From NCBI GenBank assembly GCA_035650275.1, contig DASRHY010000339.1, forward strand, positions 1-64,000: 64,000 nt of DNA. The letters run 5' to 3'. Source of the DNA: DASRHY01 sp035650275. Lineage in GTDB: Bacteria; Actinomycetota; Actinomycetes; Propionibacteriales; Kribbellaceae. The position numbers and the translations under genes were made by a program. A model generated the notes under the pieces. It was not told the origin of the DNA. It made no database searches and saw nothing but the letters and a program-made list of their open reading frames with translations. Shown piece after piece: positions 8,327 to 17,323 of the stretch (position 1 is its first letter; each line of letters opens with the position of its first letter).

Positions 8327-8950
8327 TCAGGCCTTGTAGAGCTTCTCCAGGTACTTCGCGCCGTAGTACTCCTCGAGCTCCTCGATCGTCTCGTCCGGCC
8401 GCTCCAGTGCCTTCGCGATCAGCGCCCGGGACGCAACCGCGCCGGTGTTCCAGGTCTCCTGCTTCCACAGCGCCGAACGCAGGAACGCCTTCGAGCAGTG
8501 GTGGAAGATCTCGTCGATCTCGACCAGCAGCGCGAGCTGCGGGCGGTGACCCTTGACCACCATCTGGTCGAACCACGGCGCGTCCGCGACGATCCGGGCC
8601 CGGCCGTTGATCCGCAGCGTGTCGGAGCGGCCGGGCAGGATGTACAGCAGGCCGACGTGCGGGTTGCTCAGGATGTTGCGGAACCCGTCCGCGCGCTTGT
8701 TGCCGGGGCGCTCCGGGATCGCGATCGTGCTGTCGTCGAGCACCAGGGTGAAGCCCGCCGGGTCGCCCTTCGGGGACACGTCGCAGCTGCCGTCCGCGGC
8801 CGAGGTCGCGATCATGCAGAACGGCGCCGCCGCCAGCCAGTCCTTGTCCAGCGGGTGCAAGGTCGCCCGGGCCTTGTTCGCCGTACGCGGCAACGGCGTG
8901 CCGATCAGCTCCCGCAGCTGCTCCTCGCTGGTGACCTCGACCACGTCCAC
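8327..8950 (-). CDS. PPOX-class FMN flavoprotein (MSMEG_1061-like)
   Basis: A 207-residue split-barrel flavoprotein of the pyridoxamine 5'-phosphate oxidase superfamily. Visible blocks are MIATSAADGSCDVSPKGDPAGF (residues ~46-67), AIPERPGNKRADGFRNILSNPHVGLLYILPGRSDTLRINGRARI (~77-120) and FHHCSKAFLRSALWKQETW (~149-167), the pattern of the MSMEG_1061 family of FMN-dependent proteins. The reaction is unknown; relatives may reduce or bind F420/FMN-type cofactors or quench oxidised compounds. GTG 8950 is chosen because GGGAGGG lies ~8 nt upstream. It precedes the TetR gene by 41 bp on the same strand, but the palindrome probably separates them as transcription units. Confidence 0.85.
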   Translation of the reverse strand: MDVVEVTSEEQLRELIGTPLPRTANKARATLHPLDKDWLAAAPFCMIATSAADGSCDVSPKGDPAGFTLVLDDSTIAIPERPGNKRADGFRNILSNPHVGLLYILPGRSDTLRINGRARIVADAPWFDQMVVKGHRPQLALLVEIDEIFHHCSKAFLRSALWKQETWNTGAVASRALIAKALERPDETIEELEEYYGAKYLEKLYKA

Positions 8951-9011
8951 TCGGATGCCCTCCCATGTCGTTGACCGGCGTCATTGACGGTAACAGGGCA
9001 AGATCGAGGAC

Positions 9012-10259
9012 ATGGCAACGATCGCGCTGAGCGCTCCCGACCTGGTCCGGCGCCGAGGCCTGCGGCAGATGCGCACGGTGGCGCTCTCGCTGCTGCTGTT
9101 CGCGGCCGCCGTGTACGTCGCAACGCTGCACCGCGACGGCGGATGGGGCTACCTGAACGCCGCCGCGGAGGCGGCGATGGTCGGCGCGCTGGCGGACTGG
9201 TTCGCGGTCACCGCGCTGTTCCGCCGGCCGCTCGGCCTGCCGATCCCGCACACCGCGATCGTGCCTACCCGCAAGGACAGCCTGGCCGAGAGCCTGGAGG
9301 AGTTCGTCAGCCAGAACTTCCTCGCCGAGCACGTCGTCGCCGAGAAGATGCGCACCGCGGAGGTGTCGCGCCGGGCCGGCGAGTGGCTGCGGTCCGGCAA
9401 CCATGCCGAGCGGGTCGTCGAGGTGGTCTCGGACACCGTCGGCAAGGTGCTGCCGATGGTCCGCGACGACGACGTCACCGCCTTCATCGAGCGCTCGCTG
9501 CTGCCGCGGTTCGCCGACGAGCCGCTCAGCCCGATCGCCGGGCACCTGCTGCGTTCCGTGGTCGACGATGGCGCGCACCATGCACTGCTCGACCTGGCTA
9601 TCGGCGAGGGGTACGGCTGGCTGCGGGACAACCGCGACGTGGTCGCGGAGGTGGTCGGCCCGCGTGCCCCGCGCTGGTCGCCGCGCTGGGTCGACATGCT
9701 CGTGATCGACCGGATCCACCGGGAGGCGCTGGCCTGGCTCGGCGACGTCCGCGACAACCCGGACCACGCCGCCCGGCGCGCGATCGACGACCTGCTGGTC
9801 CAGTTCGCCCGCGACCTGCAGGACGACCCCGCGGTGATGCAGCGGTTCGAGAACTTCAAGCGCCGGATGCTCAGCCACCCCGACGTCGGGCCGAGCCTGA
9901 CCGCGGTCTGGGACTCGGTCCGCACCGCGCTGATCGACGCGGTCGGCGACCCGGACGGCCCGTTCCGTGCCCGGGCCCGGGAGGCACTCACCGATCTCGG
10001 CCGGCGGCTCGAGGAGGACGCCGGACTGCGGAACCGGGTCGACGCCCGCGCCGCGGAGGCGGTCGGCTACGTGGTCCGCACGTACGGCGCAGAGATCGTC
10101 TCGGTCATCTCGGACACGATCGAACGCTGGGACGGTCGCGAGGCCGCCGAGCGGATCGAGCTGCACGTCGGCCGGGACCTCCAGTTCATCCGCATCAACG
10201 GCACCGTCGTCGGCGGCCTGGCCGGCCTGCTCATCCACACCCTCTCCCAGTTCCTCTAG
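9012..10259 (+). CDS. DUF445 family membrane-associated protein
   Basis: A 415-residue protein with a hydrophobic segment near residues 20-40 (ALSLLLFAAAVYVATL), then AAEAAMVGALADWFAVTALFRRPLGLPIPHTAIVPTRKDSLAESLEEFV, the diagnostic DUF445 block, and a C-terminal hydrophobic end (GTVVGGLAGLLIHTLSQFL). Between them lie long helical stretches. DUF445 proteins (e.g. YjiN-like) have no established function. The gene stands alone, divergent from the PPOX gene and convergent with the MFS exporter. Confidence 0.88.
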   Translation: MATIALSAPDLVRRRGLRQMRTVALSLLLFAAAVYVATLHRDGGWGYLNAAAEAAMVGALADWFAVTALFRRPLGLPIPHTAIVPTRKDSLAESLEEFVSQNFLAEHVVAEKMRTAEVSRRAGEWLRSGNHAERVVEVVSDTVGKVLPMVRDDDVTAFIERSLLPRFADEPLSPIAGHLLRSVVDDGAHHALLDLAIGEGYGWLRDNRDVVAEVVGPRAPRWSPRWVDMLVIDRIHREALAWLGDVRDNPDHAARRAIDDLLVQFARDLQDDPAVMQRFENFKRRMLSHPDVGPSLTAVWDSVRTALIDAVGDPDGPFRARAREALTDLGRRLEEDAGLRNRVDARAAEAVGYVVRTYGAEIVSVISDTIERWDGREAAERIELHVGRDLQFIRINGTVVGGLAGLLIHTLSQFL

Positions 10260-10295
10260 TCCGCATCCTCAGATCCGAACGGCAGGAAGGGAGGG

Positions 10296-11534
10296 TCAGG
10301 CTGCTAGTGCCGGGTGGGGGATGGCGGTCGCGCGGGGGGTGGTGGGGCGGGTGGCGTACCGGACGGCGGGGGTGAAGGCGCAGGCGGCGGCGAGGAAGAG
10401 AGCGCCGAGGATGAGCCAGCCGGCGGTGCCCAGACCGAGGACCAGGGTGGTGAGGAGGAGCGGGCCGGCCATCCGGGCGATCGCCGTACCGGTGCCGAAG
10501 AAGCCCTGGTACTGTCCCTGCTTGTCGGCCGGTGCCAGCCCGAAGCTGATCTCCCAGGCGCCCGAGGCGAGCATCATCTCGCCGACCACCTGCAGCGCCG
10601 CCGCGGCCAGCAGCACCACTGCCGCAGTCCAGGCCGAGCCGCCGGACGAGAGCGCGAACACCGCGCAGGACGCCATCATCAGCGCACCCGCGTACCGGAC
10701 CAGCCGGGTCGCGGTTCGCAGCCCGGTGACCCGGCGGGCGATCCGGACCTGGAACAACACCACGCTGACCGTGTTCAGCACCAGCATCGCGGCGACCATC
10801 CAGCCCGGCGCCTCGGTCCGCTCGACGATCCACAGCGGCACGACGAGGCTGAGCAGCGGCATGTACAGCAGCATCACGGTGTTGAGCAGCGCGATCACGG
10901 CGTACGGGCGGTCGCGCAGCACGGCCAGCGCCGGCTCGCCGGCGACCTTGAGCACCCGCGGTACGGCGGGCAGCCGGCGCAGCAGCGTCGCGCCGACCAG
11001 GAAGCCGGCCGCGTCGAGCGCGAAGACGGTCAGGTACGCGGCAGGGGCGTCGACGTACAGCGCGAGACCGCCCAGCATGGCGCCGATCGCGAGCCCGGCG
11101 TTGGCGGTGGACTGCAGGTGTGCGCGGGTCCGGGTCCGCTCGGCCGGCGCGACCAGGCCGGCGAGCAGCGCCTGCCGGGCGGCGGCGAGGCCGGTCTGCG
11201 AGACGGTGTAGAGGACGACCGCGGCGAGGAAGACCGGGAACGACCGCACCACCAGGAACGACCCGACCGCGACCGCGGTGCTGACCGCCAGCGCGATCGC
11301 GACGCCACGCGGCCCGCGCCGGTCGGCGAGGTGTCCGAGCGGGACGCCGGCCAGCAGTCCGGTCGCCCAGCCGATGGTCAGTGCGAGCCCGACCTGGGTG
11401 GCGGACAGGCCGACCACGTGGGTGAAGAACAGCGCCGAGGTGACCAGGAACGCGCCGTCGCCGATCGAGCTGGTCAGCTGAGCGCCGGCGAGCAGCCGGG
11501 AGGCGGGGCGCTGGGTGCGGGATGAGGTCGTCAT
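10296..11534 (-). CDS. MFS transporter
   Basis: A 412-residue major facilitator with ~12 hydrophobic segments and the cytoplasmic loop 2-3 motif GVPLGHLADRRGPRG (residues ~59-73), which matches the GxLxDRxGRR signature. The closest recognisable type is the MdtH/multidrug-like exporters found next to MocR regulators. I used ATG 11534 (MTTSSRTQ) because the extension to 11600 would run through the divergent promoter region and lacks conserved sequence. It is divergent from a second MocR regulator. Confidence 0.88.
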   Translation of the reverse strand: MTTSSRTQRPASRLLAGAQLTSSIGDGAFLVTSALFFTHVVGLSATQVGLALTIGWATGLLAGVPLGHLADRRGPRGVAIALAVSTAVAVGSFLVVRSFPVFLAAVVLYTVSQTGLAAARQALLAGLVAPAERTRTRAHLQSTANAGLAIGAMLGGLALYVDAPAAYLTVFALDAAGFLVGATLLRRLPAVPRVLKVAGEPALAVLRDRPYAVIALLNTVMLLYMPLLSLVVPLWIVERTEAPGWMVAAMLVLNTVSVVLFQVRIARRVTGLRTATRLVRYAGALMMASCAVFALSSGGSAWTAAVVLLAAAALQVVGEMMLASGAWEISFGLAPADKQGQYQGFFGTGTAIARMAGPLLLTTLVLGLGTAGWLILGALFLAAACAFTPAVRYATRPTTPRATAIPHPALAA

Positions 11535-11554
11535 AGGACGACGGTAGGACCGAT

Positions 11555-11601
11555 ATTGGACCGACAGAAGCGCCAATCTAGTCAAGACTGTTTGGGCCAA
11601 T
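11555..11601. promoter_or_regulatory. Candidate MocR operator (ATTGG repeats) in the MFS/MocR divergon
   Basis: The motif ATTGG(A/C)(C/G)C appears three times: forward at 11555-11562 (ATTGGACC), reverse at 11570-11577 (ATTGGCGC) and reverse at 11594-11601 (ATTGGCCC). It also forms a near-palindromic TTGGGCCAA at 11592-11600. A TAGCCT box sits just before the MocR start. Repeats of this kind are expected targets for the divergent MocR protein. Confidence 0.4.
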
Positions 11602-11614
11602 GTAGCCTCCCGTC

Positions 11615-13039
11615 ATGGACGTGCAGGTGACACTCGCCGGTCGGGGCGACCTGGCCGCGCGGATCTACCGGCAGCTGCTCGACGCGATCCTGGACGGCCG
11701 GCTGCGGGCCGGTGAGCGGCTGCCGCCGAGCCGCGAGCTCGCCCAGCAGCTCGAGGTGTCGCGGAACACGGTCGCGACCGCCTACGAGCGGCTGACCGCG
11801 GAAGGGTTCCTGGTCGGGAAGGTCGGCGCCGGCACGTTCGTCAGCACCGAGCCGCTGACCCGGCTCCGGGTGCGGACCGCGCCGGCGGGGCTCGGCGTAC
11901 AACCGCGCAGTCTCTGGAAGTCGTTGCCACCAGCAACGATGGAGCAGCAGACGTCACCGTACGACTTCCGGATCGGGCTGCCGGACCCCGACCTGTTCCC
12001 TTTGCAGACCTGGCGGCGGCTGGTGGTGCGCGAGCTGCGTGCCTCGGCGCTGCGGACCACCGCGTACAGCGGACCGGCCGGGCATCCGGCCCTGCGGGAG
12101 GCGATCGCGCGCTACATCGGCGTGTCCCGGTCGGTGCGCACCGGCGCCGACGACGTGCTGGTGACCAGCGGCGCGCAGCAGGCGCTGGACCTGATCGGCC
12201 GGGTGCTGGTCGAGCCAGGCCGGCGGGTCGCGGTCGAGGAGCCCGGGTACCCGCCGGCGCGGAACCTGTTCGCCTCGCAGGGCGCCCGGGTGAGCGGCGT
12301 ACCGGTGGACGACGAGGGCCTGGTGGTCGAGGCGCTCCCGGACGATGCCGCGCTGGTGTACGTGACCCCGTCGCACCAGTTCCCGCTCGGAACGCCGATG
12401 TCGCTGGCCCGCCGTACCGCGCTGCTGGCCTGGGCCGAGCGGCGCGGTGCGGTGGTGGTGGAGGACGACTACGACAGCGAGTTCCGGTTCTCCGACCGCC
12501 CGCTGGAACCGCTGCAGTCACTCGACAGCGGCGGCCGGGTGATCTACGTCGGGTCGTTCTCGAAGACGCTGCTGCCGCGGCTGCGGCTCGGGTTCCTGGT
12601 CGCGCCGGCATCCTTGCAGCCGGCGCTGCTGGCGGCCAAGCAGCTGACCGACTGGCACAGCGAGCTGACCAACCAGGCGGCGCTGGCGCGGCTGATCGAC
12701 GAGGGTCTGCTGGCCCGGCACATCCGCAAGGCCGCCCGCGAGTACGCCGCCCGCCGCGCGCTGATCCTGGACGCGCTGACTACCGACCTGTCCGAGTACC
12801 TCACGCCGGTCCCGTCCGCGGCCGGGCTGCATCTGGCGGCGTTCACGCGGGTGGACGCCGACCACCTCGCCGACGAGGCGGGCGCCGCCGGCATCGCGCT
12901 GGAGACGCTGTCCCGCTACTCCTTCGGCCCGCAGCCGCTGAACGGCCTGGCCCTCGGCTATGGCCTCATCCCGCAACCCCGAATCCCCGCCGCCCTGGAC
13001 CGCCTCCACACCCTCCTGCGCGCTCTCGTCGGCCGCTGA
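11615..13039 (+). CDS. MocR/PdxR-type PLP-dependent transcriptional regulator
   Basis: A 474-residue GntR-aminotransferase fusion. GntR HTH ~residues 10-75 (LRAGERLPPSRELAQQLEVSRNTVATAYERLTAEGFLVG), linker ~80-115, aminotransferase domain ~115-474 with EEPGYPPARNLF, VVVEDDYDSEFRFSDRPLEPLQ and the Schiff-base lysine in YVGSFSKTLLPRLRLGF. It probably controls the divergent MFS exporter. The start ATG 11615 has a TAGCCT box only 8 nt upstream, so the message may be leaderless. It is paralogous to the MocR at 3904-5400 but clearly diverged. Confidence 0.9.
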   Translation: MDVQVTLAGRGDLAARIYRQLLDAILDGRLRAGERLPPSRELAQQLEVSRNTVATAYERLTAEGFLVGKVGAGTFVSTEPLTRLRVRTAPAGLGVQPRSLWKSLPPATMEQQTSPYDFRIGLPDPDLFPLQTWRRLVVRELRASALRTTAYSGPAGHPALREAIARYIGVSRSVRTGADDVLVTSGAQQALDLIGRVLVEPGRRVAVEEPGYPPARNLFASQGARVSGVPVDDEGLVVEALPDDAALVYVTPSHQFPLGTPMSLARRTALLAWAERRGAVVVEDDYDSEFRFSDRPLEPLQSLDSGGRVIYVGSFSKTLLPRLRLGFLVAPASLQPALLAAKQLTDWHSELTNQAALARLIDEGLLARHIRKAAREYAARRALILDALTTDLSEYLTPVPSAAGLHLAAFTRVDADHLADEAGAAGIALETLSRYSFGPQPLNGLALGYGLIPQPRIPAALDRLHTLLRALVGR

Positions 13040-13130
13040 CCCCATCACCCCGGCGTGTCGTCGGTCAGTTCTTCACAGACTGTGGACAACCCGCACCGGG
13101 CATCGAGCTGATCACGACAGGCTGCAGGGC

Positions 13131-13562
13131 ATGAGCTTCGAAGATCTCCCAGATGACTGGTCCGAGAGGCCGGTGACCGACCCGGCCCTCCTCGACGACG
13201 TGCTCGATCTCTTCGTCAGTGCGGCGAGCCGCGAAGCCGGCGCGCTCTACCTGCTGCTCTGTGACGGCGAGGACCGTGTCGCGCAGCCGATCGTGGTCGA
13301 CGACCTGCCCGTGCAGTGCCGTGAGGACGAGGCCGAGCGACTGCTGCACGCGTTCGTGTCGGCCGCGGCCACGCTGCGCGCCGACCTCGGCCTGCTGCTC
13401 GCCGTCGCCAGACCGGGTACGCCGCGGGCGACCGCCGCCGACCGGCTGTGGCTCACCGTGGCGGTCCGGGTCTGCGACCGGCTCGGCGTACGGCTGCTCG
13501 GCGTCCACGCGGTGACGCCGGCCGGGTCGCAACAGGTGCGACCCGGTCGGAAGGCCGCGTAG
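13131..13562 (+). CDS. Conserved actinobacterial protein of unknown function
   Basis: A 143-residue acidic protein beginning MSFEDLPDDWSERPVTDPALLDDVLDLFV, with a middle block AGALYLLLCDGEDRVAQPIVVDDLP and LLLAVARPGTPRATAADRLW, ending RLLGVHAVTPAGSQQV. I recognise this N-terminus as a recurring actinobacterial family without assigned function; no enzyme motif or membrane segment is visible. The alternating strand/helix pattern resembles a small alpha/beta fold. It is a single gene, 3 bp from the convergent subtilase stop. Confidence 0.75.
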   Translation: MSFEDLPDDWSERPVTDPALLDDVLDLFVSAASREAGALYLLLCDGEDRVAQPIVVDDLPVQCREDEAERLLHAFVSAAATLRADLGLLLAVARPGTPRATAADRLWLTVAVRVCDRLGVRLLGVHAVTPAGSQQVRPGRKAA

Positions 13563-13565
13563 ACC

Positions 13566-16400
13566 TCAGCTCACCCGGAAGCTGCGGGTCGGGCTGACCC
13601 CCACCAGGTGGTCGGCGTCCGCCGCGCGGACGACGCGGTAGCTGTACGACCCGCGCGCCGCCGGCTTCAGCGTGAACTTGTAGATGCTGGCGGACGACAG
13701 CTTCGCCGAGGAGACGTTGCCCCAGCGGTTGCTGCCCAGGTACCGCTGCAGCACCACGGCCTGGCCGGAGTGGTTCGGGCTGACGCCACCGGAGATGCTG
13801 ACCGTGCCGCCGAGCGGGAGCGTCGTGCGAGAGACGTACGCCGACACCACCGGGCGGACGCCGACACCGGCGATGTTGCTGCCGGAGCCGATCAGGTCCG
13901 GCGAGCCGCTGTACCAGCGCCACTGGAAGTCGTTCCCGAACGACGGCTTGTACACGAACGAGGCCCAGCCGGCGCTGTCCGTGGTCGCGGTCCGCAGCAG
14001 CCGCCAGCTCGCCGTGCCCTTCTGGCGCGCGTACAGCCGCAGCGGCGCGCCGGCGATCGCGCCGGTGCCGTCAGCCTTGAGCAGCCGGCCCTTCAACGTC
14101 ACCGAACCGCCGTACGTCAGCGCGGTGGTCGAGACCGCGAGCCCGGTCCGGCTACCGCCCAGCCGGGTCTCGGCCGGCGGGCTGAGCTGGCCCGCCCTGT
14201 CCTTGACCCAGATCCGGAAGACGTACGTCACACCCCAGCCGAGGCCGCTCGCCGTCGCGGACGTCCCGGTGCCGGTGTAGACCGCGACGCCCTCGGTCGG
14301 CGAGGCCGGGGGAGCACCGCCGGTGGAGCGCCGCACGATGACCTGGTTGAAGTCGTTCAGCGACGGCAGGCTCCAGCGCAGGGTGGCCGAGTTCCACCAC
14401 CCGGTCGCGTCGAACCCGGCGGCGGCAGCCGGCAGTACGTCCGCTCGGAAGGTGGTCGATACCGGCGCCGTGTTGGTCGCACCGCCGAGTTCCTGGACCG
14501 CGCCGACCATGATCCGGTACGGCGCCAGGTCCGCCAGCGGCGCGGTCGGTGTGATGGTGGCCTGCCTGGCTGCCGCGTCATAGGTCACGCCGGCCGGCAC
14601 GGGCTGACCGGTCCGGCCGTCCAGCAGTTGCACCGTGGAGTCGGTGACCGACGCGGGCTCGAGCTGCCGCGGGAACGTGACGGTCGGGCTCCCTGCCAGT
14701 GAGTTCTGCAGGCCGATGTTCTCCGGCGACACGTCCCGCACCCAGACGTCCGTCTTGGGATCGTTCGTCGCCGACCCGATCGCCGCGACTGTGACCGTGT
14801 ACGGGCGGCTGTCCGACGAACCGTTGAAGTTGCGTACGGCGACGTAGCTCGTGCCGGAAGGTAGCGACGCGTCGAGTGTCTCCGGCCCGAAGAGGAAGTC
14901 GTCGACATGCTTGAGTGAACGCAGGTCGGCGTCGTAGATGTCGATCACAGGATCGTTGTTCTGCGACAACAGCGGGTCGAACGGCTCCGGTGTGGCGGTC
15001 ACCCGCACAGCCCGCGCCGAGGCGCTGCTGACGCTGTACCAGTCGACGTCGCCGGCGGAGGTGATCGTTCCGGTGGCTGTGCTGGTCAGTGCGGTCGCTC
15101 TGGCAGGTGTGTCGTTGTGATCCGCCGCCGGACCGGACAGGTCGGCGATCCGTGCGCCGCCGAGCGCGGTGTAGGCGTCGAGGAACCCGTGGCCGTAGAA
15201 CGGGTCGATGCCGCGGACCCCGGCATCCCGGGTGCTCTGCTTCAAACGCTGCAGGACCTGGTCTGGCCTGAGCGACGGGGACTGTGTCCGCACCAAGGCG
15301 GCGATGCCTGCGACGAGCGGCGCGGAGAACGAGGTTCCGCTCCCGGTGGCGTAGTAGTCGTGGATCGCGGGAGTCGCCGGGTCGAAGTACGGCGAGGTGA
15401 TGTCGAAGCCCGGCGCGGCTACGTCCACCCAGTCGCCCGAGGTGCTGAAATCCGTCAGCCGGCCTGCGTTGTCGGTCGCGCCGACCGCCAGCACCTCCGG
15501 GTAGGCGGCGGGATAGTTCGGCTCGGTGGCGCCGGAGTTGCCGGCCGCGACGACGACAAGGCATCCCAAGCCGGTCGCGTAGGTGATCGCATCCTGGATC
15601 AGCGGTGCCTCACCCGGCCCGCCCAGCGAGAGGTTGATGATCGACGCACCATGGTCCGCGGCCCATCGGACACCTGTCGCGATGTCGGAGTCGAAGGCAC
15701 TGTCCGGTGTGGCGAAGACCCGGACCGGCATGATCCTGCCCGTCCAGGCCGCGCCGGCGATTCCCTTGCCGTTATTCGTATTGGCCGCCGCGATCCCGGC
15801 GACCATCGTTCCGTGGCCGTCGATGTCCGCCACGTTCGCGTCGCCGTCGATCACGTTGAACCCGGCGACCGTGCGGCCGACCAGGTCCTCATGACTGACG
15901 TCGACTCCGGTGTCGAGCACGGCGATCACCTGGGACGTCGAGCCCTTGGTCACATCCCAAGCCGCCGGAAGCCGCACGACGTCGAGGTTGCGCTGGTAGC
16001 CGGCCGTGTAGCCGGGGTCGTTCGGCACGGCTGCCTTCGTCCGGGCATAGTCCAGCGTCGCCGTCTCGACCGTCGCGTCGGTCTTCAGACGACGCAGGAG
16101 GTCGGTCGCGGACCCCAGGGTACGGACCTTCACATAGCCGCCGATCGTGCGCACCTTTGTCGCGCTGCGAGACCGCAGAGCAGCGTCGCGGGCGGCTGCC
16201 GAGGCGCCGGGCTTGAACCTCACCAGCACCGTGTGCGGGTCGTACGACGCGGCCTTCGCGGGCTGCCGTTCGGGTCTCGGCAGCTGTTTCATCTTCAGGT
16301 CCGCCGGGCCGGGCGGTTCCGCGGGCAGTGCCGAGGTCGCGGTCGCCGGGACCAGGGTCGAGCCGACGAGAGCGGACAGGGCGACAAGACGTATGAACAT
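13566..16400 (-). CDS. Secreted subtilisin-like serine protease with C-terminal beta domains
   Basis: A 944-residue S8 peptidase. The N-terminus is a signal peptide (hydrophobic residues 4-20, cleavage likely after ATATSA, ~24), followed by an I9-type propeptide-like region (~50-120). The catalytic triad is Asp163 (VLDTGVD), His196 (DGHGTMVAG) and Ser357 (GSGTSFSAP), with oxyanion Asn288 (AAGNSG). After ~430 comes a pre-peptidase-like domain, then an Ig-like domain (~540-640), a fibronectin III-like domain (~650-740) and two repeated beta domains at the C-terminus. It should be a secreted degradative protease. A TGGCATAAT-type extended -10 lies upstream at ~16463-16471. Confidence 0.93.
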   Translation of the reverse strand: MFIRLVALSALVGSTLVPATATSALPAEPPGPADLKMKQLPRPERQPAKAASYDPHTVLVRFKPGASAAARDAALRSRSATKVRTIGGYVKVRTLGSATDLLRRLKTDATVETATLDYARTKAAVPNDPGYTAGYQRNLDVVRLPAAWDVTKGSTSQVIAVLDTGVDVSHEDLVGRTVAGFNVIDGDANVADIDGHGTMVAGIAAANTNNGKGIAGAAWTGRIMPVRVFATPDSAFDSDIATGVRWAADHGASIINLSLGGPGEAPLIQDAITYATGLGCLVVVAAGNSGATEPNYPAAYPEVLAVGATDNAGRLTDFSTSGDWVDVAAPGFDITSPYFDPATPAIHDYYATGSGTSFSAPLVAGIAALVRTQSPSLRPDQVLQRLKQSTRDAGVRGIDPFYGHGFLDAYTALGGARIADLSGPAADHNDTPARATALTSTATGTITSAGDVDWYSVSSASARAVRVTATPEPFDPLLSQNNDPVIDIYDADLRSLKHVDDFLFGPETLDASLPSGTSYVAVRNFNGSSDSRPYTVTVAAIGSATNDPKTDVWVRDVSPENIGLQNSLAGSPTVTFPRQLEPASVTDSTVQLLDGRTGQPVPAGVTYDAAARQATITPTAPLADLAPYRIMVGAVQELGGATNTAPVSTTFRADVLPAAAAGFDATGWWNSATLRWSLPSLNDFNQVIVRRSTGGAPPASPTEGVAVYTGTGTSATASGLGWGVTYVFRIWVKDRAGQLSPPAETRLGGSRTGLAVSTTALTYGGSVTLKGRLLKADGTGAIAGAPLRLYARQKGTASWRLLRTATTDSAGWASFVYKPSFGNDFQWRWYSGSPDLIGSGSNIAGVGVRPVVSAYVSRTTLPLGGTVSISGGVSPNHSGQAVVLQRYLGSNRWGNVSSAKLSSASIYKFTLKPAARGSYSYRVVRAADADHLVGVSPTRSFRVS

Positions 16401-16462
16401 CAGGCGGAGCCCCCACCATTTCTGTGAATCCCCCGTGCGCCCCAGATGGCGCAGCGGCGGGA

Positions 16463-16471
16463 ATTATGCCA
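16463..16471 (-). promoter_or_regulatory. Candidate extended -10 promoter of the subtilase gene
   Basis: On the minus strand TGGCATAAT lies ~63 nt before the ATG at 16400. It is an unusually AT-rich island in a GC-rich region and fits an extended -10 (TGn-TATAAT-like). No clear -35 is visible. Confidence 0.4.
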
Positions 16472-16544
16472 GAAACTTCCGGGAATGGGTGATGGCCCGG
16501 CACGAACCTGCCACGCCGGGCGCAACGAGCCACCGGACCTCCGG

Positions 16545-17165
16545 CTACCGGACCCCGCGCGGCCGGAACTGGATGCTGATCCGCGGTCCGACGAACCCGG
16601 TCGCCTTCGGCACGGCGTGCTCCCAGGTGCGCTGGCAGGAGCCGCCCATCACGATCAGATCGCCGTGTCCGAGCACGTGCCGCACGGTGCGGCCGCCTCC
16701 GCCGCGCGGACGGAGCGCCAGCGCCCGCGGCGCGCCGACCGAGATGATCGCGACCATGGTGTCCTCGGTGCTACCGCGGCCGATCGTGTCGCCGTGCCAG
16801 GCGACGCTGTCCCGGCCGTCGCGGTAGTAGCACAGGCCCGCCGTGCGGAACGGCTCGCCGAGCTCCTCGCCGTAGTGGTCGCTGAGGGCGGAGCGGGCGG
16901 CGTCGAGCACCGGGAGCGGCAGCGGGTCGTCCTCGTCGTAGAAGCAGACCAGCCGCGGCACGTCGACCACCCGGTCGTACATCTGCCGCCGCTCGGCCCG
17001 CCACGGTACGTGATCGACAAGCCGGTCGAACACGGTGTCGGCGCCGGTCAGCCAGCCCGGCCGTAGGTCGATCCAGGCACCGTCGCCGAGCGTCGTACGG
17101 CGGGCCGACCGGAGCGGCAGGAGGCCGATGTCATCGGAGACGTCGAACAGCGAACCCTGCATCAT
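16545..17165 (-). CDS. alkB: AlkB-like 2-oxoglutarate/Fe(II) dioxygenase
   Basis: A 206-residue AlkB-family protein: substrate-lid region YDRVVDVPRLVCFYDEDDP, YYRDGRDSVAWHGDTIGRG containing the HxD iron ligands, the third ligand His in QRTWEHAVPK, and the 2-oxoglutarate-binding Arg block GPRISIQFRPRG. It should repair alkylated bases by oxidative demethylation. Two ATGs at the start (17165 and 17162) are equivalent. A LexA-like SOS box lies 23-38 bp upstream, with a TAGAGT -10-like box between it and the start, so DNA-damage induction is likely. Confidence 0.9.
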   Translation of the reverse strand: MMQGSLFDVSDDIGLLPLRSARRTTLGDGAWIDLRPGWLTGADTVFDRLVDHVPWRAERRQMYDRVVDVPRLVCFYDEDDPLPLPVLDAARSALSDHYGEELGEPFRTAGLCYYRDGRDSVAWHGDTIGRGSTEDTMVAIISVGAPRALALRPRGGGGRTVRHVLGHGDLIVMGGSCQRTWEHAVPKATGFVGPRISIQFRPRGVR

Positions 17166-17187
17166 GAGGCCCTACTCTACACCGCAG

Positions 17188-17203
17188 TCGAACACGCGTT
17201 CTA
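17188..17203. promoter_or_regulatory. LexA (SOS) box upstream of alkB
   Basis: TCGAACACGCGTTCTA matches the mycobacterial/actinobacterial SOS box TCGAAC-N4-GTTCGA at 11 of 12 defined positions (one mismatch in the right arm). It sits upstream of the AlkB start on the minus strand, where a repressor could block the promoter. Confidence 0.7.
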
Positions 17204-17323
17204 GGAACTCGTCGCACTCCGCAACTGCGCCTGTAGCCGTATGTGATACACGCCGCCCGCGCTGGCCGCAGCGTGTCTGACATGACAACATCCCGCTGAC
17301 AGTGTTCATTGGGGGAGAACTGG

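Noticed and set aside
7725..10238. Extended minus-strand frame upstream of the TetR gene
   Set aside because: It includes the reverse of DUF445 and PPOX coding sequence; the recognisable TetR protein starts only at 8285/8294.
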